From Silene latifolia (taxonomy: Eukaryota > Streptophyta > Magnoliopsida > Caryophyllales > Caryophyllaceae): 64,000 nt of DNA. The first letter of the stretch is position 1. Every line of letters begins with the position of its first letter. Shown here piece after piece: positions 56,437-64,000 of this stretch. The position numbers and the translations under genes were made by a program. The stretch covers positions 455,155,311 to 455,219,310 of the forward strand of contig NC_133538.1 of the NCBI RefSeq assembly GCF_048544455.1, written 5' to 3'. Below the pieces are notes generated by a model, which did not search any database, was not told the DNA's origin, and saw only the letters and a list, made by a program, of their open reading frames with translations.

Positions 56437-56861
56437 ATTAGCGAGGATAAAATGCGCTATAAAGGATCAGTGTTGATCTGTGAACCATGTACACAGCCCG
56501 GCAAGCTACTGTGAGTGACCACTCCCGACCCTAGGTTTGGGCCGGGATGTTACAAGTGGTATCAGAGCAACTCTGCGACCGTCTGGTGAGCCTGTGGTTT
56601 GGAGTACCCGGGTCACCAACCTAGCGAGGGATGATTCTGGGTTTAGCTCGGTTGTGGTCAGATGCTGTCAGGCGCAATGAGGACGTTGCGTTCTTCAAGT
56701 GGGGGTGTGTATTACTCCACTGAACCGAAGACGTTATTCGGGTGGGGTAATCCCTTGAAGAGGTCTATTGATAGGCTTAAAGTCTGACTAGTGCTTAAAG
56801 GGATTGGAAGTACTACTCATATCAACAAAGTGCACTTTCTTTTATGGTCATCCATGCAAAA

Positions 56862-56937
56862 GAACTCCACAGTTAAGCGTGCTTGGCCGGGAGTAGTCTC
56901 AGGATGGGTGACCTCCTGGAAAGGTTCCCGGGATGCG
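56862..56937 (+). promoter_or_regulatory. 5S rRNA-derived block, Cassandra LTR 2
   Basis: Same block with TTGGCCGGGAGTAGTCTC and a small change in GACCTCCTGGAAAGG. It keeps the A-box and C-box. Confidence 0.9.
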
Positions 56938-58092
56938 CATTAGTGAGGACAAAATGCGCTATAAAGGACCCGTGTTGATCTGTAGGCCATGTACACAGCC
57001 CGGCAAGCTACTGTGAGTGACCGCTCCTGACCCTAGGTTTGGGCCGGGGTGTTACAAGTGGAGCGTGGTGGCTACTGTTAGCAGGATGGTTGTTTTGGTT
57101 ATTGTTGTTGTCGATCTGTTTTGCAGGTAAAGGAGGACGCAACTTTGACACCGGGTTCGACCCAGCTATGTAGGGCCACTGGACCACACCGTGGGTCAGG
57201 AGGATGACCACGGTGGTGGGCCTGGTGGTGGCTATGCCTATGTCGAGGCTGGTAAAGAAGAAAAGCGGGTTTTCGGTGTTGTTGTTAGGTGTTGTGGTTG
57301 TGGTTGTGTCGGTTGAGGAAGGGGAATTGAGGAGTGTAGCTGTTGGTGGTGGGCTCGGTGGTCTGACCAGGGCGTGGTGGTGACAGGCGTGGCAGGGGTG
57401 GCTGCCACGGCCTGTTATGATGGGTTGATGTCAGGTGCAAATGAGGGAACACGGGTGAGAGGGTAGTGGTTCGAATCTTGTGACGGGTTTTTACGAGTCA
57501 TAATGTTATTTGAATATCGTTGTAATTATTATTATTACTACATTGCTAGGTGACGGGTTTTGACTTGGGTTAAGACGGGACCTAATTAAATTAATTACGG
57601 AATATTATAATTAATTAATTATTTATTTTATTACGTAATGCATTATAATTAGATGCTAATTGGATATTTATTAGTTAATTGTAATTGTTATTATTATTTA
57701 TTTAGGTGTCGACCTTGTGAGACGGTAATATTATTATTACTTGGATTCGCGTGCTTTGTTATTCGGATTCTTGTTGAGCTGCTCAGTTGAAAATTTGCTA
57801 TTAAGGTAGGATAGCTACTCAATCACTTTAATGTTTACTTGAATGATATTATCTGATTGTATTGGTTGAATTATTTGGAATTGTGAGGGATGATATATGA
57901 TTGTTGGTTGGTTGTATTGAGATGATTTGATTTATGACTACCTCAGCTCGTGACTGAGATGATTTGATTATTGACTACCTCAGCTCGTGTCTGAGATGAA
58001 TTATACTATTGGTTTCCTCAGCCTCGTGTCTGAGATGGTAAGAATCTTGTATAGCTCAATTGTTTGCATATCATATCATGAGCACTTGCATT

Positions 58093-58425
58093 CACTACTA
58101 CAAATACAGGCAACTACAACGGCCCTTTAACAACGCTTATTCACGAAAATCATCAAAACACGTTTTAGAATTGATGCCGCGAATTTTACCAAACTTAATT
58201 ACAACGGTTCTGTGTCGTTAACCGTTGTTATTGGTTTTAACAACGGGTCATACTTGAAAAACCGTTGTTAATATAAAAACTAATAACAACGGTTACATTT
58301 TAACCGTTGTTAATAATTTGGCGCAAAATTAGTGAAAATGAATTACAACGGTTTGTTTAGAACCCGTTTTTAATACTTTTTTACAACGGTTGTAGACTAA
58401 ATAACCGTTGTTATTAATGTTATCA
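58093..58425. repeat. CACTA terminus and subterminal AACCGTTGTTA repeats
   Basis: About ten copies of (A)ACAACGG or its complement CCGTTGTTA stand in direct and inverted order right behind the terminus. Confidence 0.85.
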
Positions 58426-58752
58426 AGATCTTAAAAACAACAGATTGCTTTATTCTGCTATACGCTACAAAACACAAACACAAGCTAATACTGTTACTAT
58501 ATCATCCTCCATTCCTCCCTGATCGTCTCTCTGTCTTCATCTCCGTCACTGTTATCAACGTCTTCTCTCCCTCATCGTGTTTATCAATCAGGTATATATA
58601 TGTTTCTTAGCAACGCTTATAGATATAGGATTTTTTGGGTTATTATCTAATTTGTTGATAATTTAGCTTAATTGCTTTCCTGAATTTCGTTTATTTGTTT
58701 GCTTATTATTGTATTTTCTGAATTAGTTGCCTATTATTACGAATGTAGAATA

Positions 58753-59864
58753 ATGACTCGAACTTGGATGATTGATGCAAATATGAGTGACCGCACCTAC
58801 AAGGATGGTTTAGCTGAATTTTATGAATTCGTTTCGAACAATTTGAAAGGTTCTTCTAGTATTGCATGTCCTTGTGAAAGATGTGGTAATATTAGCTATA
58901 TGGCTTTTCCGGACGTTAAAATACACCTAGAAAAGTGGAGATTTAGTCAAACCTATACACGTTGGATTTTTCATGGGGAATCATTAGAGGAAGAGAATAA
59001 TTCTGAAGAAGATGATGTTGAGGTACACGAAAGGCTAACTGATGATCCTGAGTTTGCCGAGTTTTTTGAGTTGGAAGAATTGGAAGTAGAGAAGTTGAAT
59101 GTTGGGTCTATAGATAATGAAGAGAATGATGATGAGTCGATTGCTTTTGAAGATGTAGGTGATGACACTAGTAATTGGGATGACCTTAACAACATGTATG
59201 AGAAGTTGTGTGAGTCTGAAGCACCTCTGTATCCTGGTTGTAAGTTCACAAAAATGTCGGCTGTGGTGAAGTTGTATAATATCAAGGGGGCAAATGGGGT
59301 GAGTGACACGTGTTTCACTAGTTTTTTAGCCTTGATAAAGGAGTTGCTTCCTGATGGTAATGTTCTACCTGTTAAGACATATGAGGCGAAAAAACTAATA
59401 AGAGGAGTGGGCATGAAATATGAGAAAATACATACATGTCCAAATGATTGCATATTGTATCGGAAATTATATCAAAACTTAACCAATTGCCCTAAATGTT
59501 TGTTGTGGCGTTATAAGGATAAGGAAGGGATCCCGACTAAGGTGTTGTGGTATTTTCCATTGATACCAAGAGTCATAAGGATTTATGCGAATCCCGATGA
59601 TTCAAAAATGTTAACTTGGCATGAAATAGGAAGAATAAATGATGGAAAGCTAAGACACTCGGCAGATGGTATGCAATGGAAATCGTTCGACGCTAAGTAT
59701 CCCGAGTTCGGCAATGAACCTAGAAACTTACGTCTAGCGCTGTCCACTAATGGAATGAACCCACACGGAAACATGAGTAGCCAACATAGTACTTGGCCAG
59801 TAGTGTTGGCTATTTATAACTTACCTCCATATGTGTGCATGAAAAGAAAGTATTTGATGTTGTC
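58753..59864 (+). CDS. TNP2-type CACTA transposase, N-terminal part, interrupted
   Basis: I place the start at 58753 (MTRTWMIDANMSDRTYKDGL), because the 18 codons before it read like untranslated or intron sequence and a plausible first intron (donor CAG|GTATAT near 58591, acceptor near 58726) lies upstream. Residues 1-80 form the transposase-associated domain, with ACPCERCGNISY and WIFHGE. After an acidic spacer comes the TNP2 core: FTSFLALIKELLPDGNVLP, YEAKKLIRGVGMKYEKIHTC, CPNDCILYRK, CPKCLLWRYK, KVLWYFPLIPR, GKLRHSADGMQWKSFD, LALSTNGMNPHGNMSSQHST. No frame break is visible up to the LTR insertion after KRKYLMLS. The last residues before the stop at 59893 are encoded by the LTR. Confidence 0.9.
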
Positions 59865-61373
59865 TGATACCCGTCGTTGTGAGCACCAAAAATAATATTT
59901 ATAATTCCTATTAAAACTAACCTAGGCTAGTGGTAACAGGGTCGAACCACAAGGAGGCGAATGTAATTAAAAGTTGTCTAAATTTAGACTAAGGTAACAA
60001 GAGTGGGGGTTGGTTTGATTTGGTCAATAGCTAATAACAATAAAAATTAAACTAAAGAAATATATTAAACCAAATATAAAGAAGGGTACTAGGATGGTCG
60101 GTTCACTATAGTTTCGGCGGCAGCAAACTAAGTCAGTCTAAATCAAACACGTGAGGCGGGAAAACAAGAGGTCCTCTCGGTCCACTCTTTACAGATAGCA
60201 TCTTTCGATCTCACTATAAGTCCCTATTATCACTAATACTGACTCTCGTCCTGAAAAGTGACTAATAATCTAAACTTTACCTATCTTTCGATCTCGGCAT
60301 AGTTTAGTCATTTTAATTGGTGATCTAACAACTGTCCCTATCTCTCGATCTAATGGGTCAGTCACATCCTAAACATTCAACTAGTCGTGTGCACTCGATT
60401 CGTCGAATAAAGAATTAAAACAATTAAAACGAAGGTAAAACCTCACGTGGCCAGTCGATCGACCAGGTATGGCGGTCGATCGACTGACACGCGATTTCAA
60501 TCCATGTTAATTCTACGCCGCCTAATCCTATAGTTCCCCTACATCATAGCACAAGCAATTTAGCTACTCATACTGAAATTAAAGGCAACAATAAAATTGG
60601 CTAAATAAACTACAGAATTCATGATTAATGCGGTAAAATAAACAATTAGCATAAGACGGCAATTCGGCTTTGGGGAAACTGATCTAGCAATTCTACAACT
60701 ACGAATGAATGCAAAATAACTGAATAAAACCAGATAATACCGTGTGAATTGCGAAGGAAAAGAACAAAGCCGAATGCAACAGCGAATTGTATTCAATACC
60801 GAAGTAATCCTCGAACCCTAATTAATAAACTCAAACTAAACGGAATTGAAAACTGAATAAGAACTTCCTCCTTTTCTGAATGTTCTAGGTTACGTTATAT
60901 AGAAAATATACGTAATACTTATTATCAAAACCTGAACACAATGGGCTTGCTTTTCCTCGATCTTCTTATTCACGTCTGATTAGCGTCTTGGTCGATCGAC
61001 CAAGCATGGCGGTCGATCGATCGCCTCGAAGCTGAACAAAGAGCTCGAACCCGCAGGTTGGTTGATCGACTGAAGGCAGTGGTCGATCGACCAAAGTAGC
61101 TGATAGTTGGCTTCTATAATCTCGTGGATTTGTCTTTTGGGCCTTGAAACGCGCACCAAGCTCGTTCCTTAAGTGAATTCTTCACGTCAAATGCAATGCG
61201 GATACTCGGGACAGATTTAGCTCAATTTCCGTTGAATTCTTCACATTTTCGCAATAATGTACAAAAACACGAAAGTAGACGGAAATAGGGAGAATAGTAG
61301 CATAAACTACTAAAATGAGCTCTGAAATGCGTGTAAAACAGGATGTAAAACATCATATAAAAGACACGCATCA
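59865..61373 (-). repeat. 3' LTR of the Tat-like element (1509 bp)
   Basis: On the minus strand it begins TGATGCGTGTC at 61373 and ends CGACGGGTATCA at 59865, so its ends are TGAT...ATCA. It contains GTGGTTCGACCCTGTTACC near its end. It has no gene. It includes six GTCGATCGAC-type palindromes in three pairs. Confidence 0.75.
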
Positions 61374-61390
61374 AACTTCCCCAAACCAAA
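61374..61390 (-). other. Polypurine-rich tract before the 3' LTR
   Basis: The minus strand reads TTTGGTTTGGGGAAGTT immediately before TGATGCG. Confidence 0.6.
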
Positions 61391-63593
61391 CCCTTGCTTG
61401 TCCCCAAGCAAGAACTAGACTCGATCTAATTACCTAATGGAACGAGTTCAATCTCAGAGCGAAATGCAAACTGTCAAGCCTAAAACAATTTAATGCAATA
61501 ACCAACAATCAATTAGCAATGTGAATCATGCAAACGAGTTATAAAGTCGTTAAGAACTCACAACCGTTAATCAGAGAGACTTATCAAATTGAACTCTCAC
61601 GGGTCGCTCAAATCACTCATAAGCAAAGGTGAATATATAAAAGGATAGAAAGAATTCATTTTGTAGAGACTCTCACCTAACTACGACCTATAAGAACATG
61701 CCTGCAATCTTTAATGAAAGTAATCTCTATGACCGTACATATGCATTCCAACCAACAAATGACCATGACACATGCCGAGGTAAATATGGATAATGTGAGG
61801 TATGGGTAAGAAGAGGCAAAACATTTACGGGAAAGTGGAGGTACAGGTGATCAAGCTAGTACCAAAACGGAACCATATGACAACATCCTTCTTCTTGCTC
61901 AAAATTCAATCGATACGGTGCTATAGCAAGCACAAAACTCACAATCTCCATCATAAAAGTAATCAACCAACTCCCCATAAGATACTAATGCAACATGGGA
62001 GCAAAAATCGCCATAAGATAAGGATTTTGAATTATGCGAATTGATTCCTTCGGAACCCAGTCGATCGACTTGATATAGTGGTCGATCGATCAAGGGTTAA
62101 AGATCTGAGAACTCTTTTTTCTCTTTTTCGAATCATTTTTTCTTTCTTTCTTTTTCCTTTTCTTTGAACTTCTTTCCTCCTTCATTCTTTTTATCCCACA
62201 AAATCTCAATAAGAGCAAATGCTACCAAAAACCGAGTAACAATCCCAAGAACATAGACTACTAGCTTGACAAGGGCAGGCTAAATGTAGGATGTAGTAAT
62301 TGGACAAAAAGGCTGTTTTGGCAGTGTGAAGCTTATTGGGCAAAATGAATAAAGAGAAACCTCTACCACATGTGTCAACAAACCACAAACCGAATGCATA
62401 CAGGTATTAAGCAGATCAAGTTCATATTTATGCACATTAATGTAACATGTCTCATAAGGAGTACTACTCACATCCTAGATAAACTGGTCATACATGTCAC
62501 CAGTTATAGGCTCTAAACCTTAGAAAATATGATGTAGCTTGCCAAAATTCTAAGTCAAGTCTCAAGTTCAGCAAATAATTAACGAAAACTCGTAGATATG
62601 CACTTATACGATTCTACTAATAACATGTCAATTAGCAAGGCTTAGGCATAAACAGGTGAAATTGCAATGTCATCATTGAAATACTACCGTTCCGACTCGA
62701 CTAAATGCTAAAATAAACATGCAAATTTTGAATTTTGATGAAATTTTTCAATTTTTTTTGGAAATTTCTTTATACATAAGATAAATTAAATAAACAATGC
62801 AAACTGAAATGTAAACGTGAATGCAAGCAAATGATATGCGACGCAAAACCCTTCCCCAAACCAAATCGCACAATGTCCCCATTGTGCAAAATCATGTAAT
62901 AAGGAAAAGAGAAACGGGAATTTGCGAGAAAATAAATAAATACGACAAGAAGTAAAACTTGGGAACTCACAAGACTTTAAGCGCAGCAAAAGGAAACCTC
63001 CCCAAACCAGCGTGAGCTAGGAGGTTTTAGTGGCTAGCAGTGCTACCAAAAAGTACCTTAAAAGACAAAAGGACCACGCATAAGTCCGAGAAAACAATTT
63101 TGAAGCGGTATTATGTGCACAATTGAGAAAATAGAAGAAATAAATAATATGACGGAAGGTAAAGTGGAGTAGAAAACTCCCTCAATTCCGCAAATCGACC
63201 AAACACAGCAGGGGAGAGGTCGTGAATAGGTACAGCAGTCCAGGGCGGTCGATCGACCACCTAGCCCAGTCGATCGACCAGTGAACAGAAATGAAGCTCC
63301 GGAATCAGGGAGCGTATGCGGCCCGTTGATCGACTATACAGGTCAGTCGATCGACCAAAAATAATGATGTAACTTCTGATTTATTCGTATTTGCTCAATA
63401 ACTTGAGCTAATGAGGTCTAAAAACCTGCATGTGCACAATAATACGCGTCCAAAATTGCGCAAAACCCAAAGTAAAGTCTAAAGTACTTAAAAATCCTAA
63501 ACAAAATAATTAAATGCGAAGTCTCGCGCACACAAAAGCAATAAAATAGTTTAAAAGCAATAATATGAAGTTTTTGATATAGCGCGTGATCAA
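61391..63593 (-). other. Non-coding trailer of the Tat-like element
   Basis: 2.2 kb without a supported gene. A pyrimidine block at 62112-62190 (purines on the minus strand) and three further pairs of GTCGATCGAC palindromes (62058-62093, 63240-63290, 63318-63360) are the only structure seen. Confidence 0.5.
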
Positions 63594-64000
63594 CTAGTAG
63601 TTGATCAAGAATGGCCACGGTATGGCCCACTTCGTCGGCTTCTGGCTACAAGAGGTAGCCTCAACGGTGCTCATCTTCTCAGCTGCACCTTTCTCAAGTT
63701 CAGCATCCGTAGAGCTTGACGGATCAACAGCTTTGTCATCTCCCCAATCAATGACCTCTTCCGGTTCATCAAAGTCCAAGTCGGACTTTCTCACTCTGGC
63801 TGGCTCATCTTCAAGCTCCTCATCAGTGCCATAGCTCAGGCATCCAAGACCGCCTCTTGAAACGACTTGCTCCTTCACAACTGGAGTTACAGGCACCTCG
63901 CCCTTCCCCAAACCAGCTCCTGCAATATCTAAAACAGCAGATTCTTCCTCCTTTTTGCTCCCAGTCTAGGGCGGAGGTGTTACAACAGGAATAGGAATAG
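63594..64000 (-). CDS. C-terminal part of an unidentified ORF of the Tat-like element
   Basis: The frame enters from the right edge (PIPVVTPPP), has a TAG near 63967, then runs TGSKKEEESAVLDIAGAGLG through an acidic stretch (DEELEDEPARVRKSDLDFDE, EVIDWGDDKAVDPSSSTDAE) to PTKWAIPWPFLINY and a stop at 63594. I recognise no domain. It lies where plant Gypsy elements may carry the end of pol or an extra ORF; composition argues against RT or integrase. Confidence 0.45.

Larger units (their letters stand above)
56206..57056 (+). mobile_element. Cassandra TRIM retrotransposon, complete (851 bp)
   Basis: LTRs of 349 bp (56206-56554 and 56708-57056) start TGTAATACTCC or TGTATTACTCC and end TGTTACA. 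Between them lie a primer site TGGTATCAGAGC (56557-56568), a 150-bp interior and a purine tract AAGTGGGGGTG (56697-56707). Flanks GGTGG and AGTGG look like a 5-bp TSD with one change. The 5S-like block in each LTR is the signature of Cassandra. It has no coding capacity and relies on other elements' proteins. Confidence 0.93.
55566..58092 (+). other. LTR-like retrotransposon sequence (host of the Cassandra insertion)
   Basis: It has a TATA-like TATAAATAGGACCC (55623-55636), then sequence rich in GACCCGACC and GTTGACC words. Right of Cassandra it is GT-rich, then AT-rich, with three copies of CCTCAGC(CT)CGTG..TGAGATG at 57935-58040. This resembles plant Gypsy LTR/R-U5 sequence, but I cannot define termini. 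The 73-codon frame at 55989 is low-complexity and not called. Confidence 0.4.
58093..59864 (+). mobile_element. CACTA (En/Spm) transposon, left part
   Basis: It opens with CACTACTACAAATA, a CACTA-type terminus. Subterminal repeats of ACAACGGTT and AACCGTTGTTA in both orientations fill 58115-58425, as expected for binding sites of a CACTA accessory protein. The TNP2-like gene follows. The element is cut at 59865 by an LTR retrotransposon; its rest should lie beyond the right edge. Confidence 0.9.
59865..64000 (-). mobile_element. Tat-like Ty3/Gypsy retrotransposon, minus strand, runs off the right edge
   Basis: A 3' LTR (59865-61373) is preceded on the minus strand by a purine tract and by a long non-coding trailer that holds the GCTTGGGGACAAGCAAGG segment (61398-61417) common in plant Tat/Athila-type elements. 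Upstream is a reading frame entering from the right edge. Insertion split the CACTA transposase gene. The second LTR and target duplication are outside the window. Assignment to Tat rests on trailer motifs only. Confidence 0.7.

Noticed and set aside
58971..59453. 160-residue Ser-rich minus-strand frame
   Set aside because: Shadow of the TNP2 transposase frame on the opposite strand.

Overview
This is repetitive plant nuclear DNA. I found no intact host gene. The evidence for a flowering plant is the set of plant repeat families present: Ty1/Copia with an initiator-Met primer site, a Tat-like Ty3/Gypsy element, a Cassandra TRIM with 5S-derived LTRs, a CACTA element with a TNP2-type transposase, a Helitron end, an L1-type LINE, FAR1-type Mutator-like (MULE) transposase and plant-type Ulp1 (peptidase C48) transposon genes. 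The species cannot be fixed from the sequence; a eudicot is likely.

Layout. (a) 1-9180: a decayed Copia element on the minus strand, with a 1261-bp 5' LTR at 7920-9180 and a clipped 3' LTR at the left edge; a 5'-truncated LINE sits in its leader. (b) 9181-11087: a tandem higher-order repeat of about 750-767 bp made of palindromic subunits that carry the telomere-like heptamer. (c) 11660-20152: a dead multi-exon Ulp1-family gene on the minus strand, split by a 3555-bp solo LTR with a perfect 5-bp target duplication. (d) 20812-54208: an uninterrupted train of ten elements (called E2, E3a, E3b and E4 to E10 here) set back to back, with only a (TA)n tract between neighbours. Most have recognisable terminal inverted repeats (TIRs). 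Most also carry an element-specific array of a short degenerate repeat. The largest, E10 (about 15.1 kb), holds a broken FAR1/MULE transposase on the minus strand and a convergent Ulp1-type gene with two C48 domains on the plus strand. E4 carries captured host-gene pieces (an RGLG/copine-type vWA domain with its introns, and a plant RNase H domain). E8 contains a separate MULE with 237-bp TIRs and a perfect 9-bp target duplication. (e) 54211-55565: a Helitron. (f) 55566-58092: LTR-like sequence invaded by a complete 851-bp Cassandra TRIM. (g) 58093-59864: the 5' part of a CACTA element whose TNP2 gene is cut by (h) a Tat-like Gypsy element on the minus strand from 59865 to beyond the right edge.

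The most interesting part is (d). It looks like a MULE-related group that targets (TA)n microsatellites, comparable in habit to the rice Micron elements, and that has repeatedly inserted into the TA tracts flanking its own relatives. The elements share end motifs, a subterminal motif and related internal arrays. The E10 transposase is broken by at least three frameshifts and one stop, so no intact mobilising enzyme is visible in this window.
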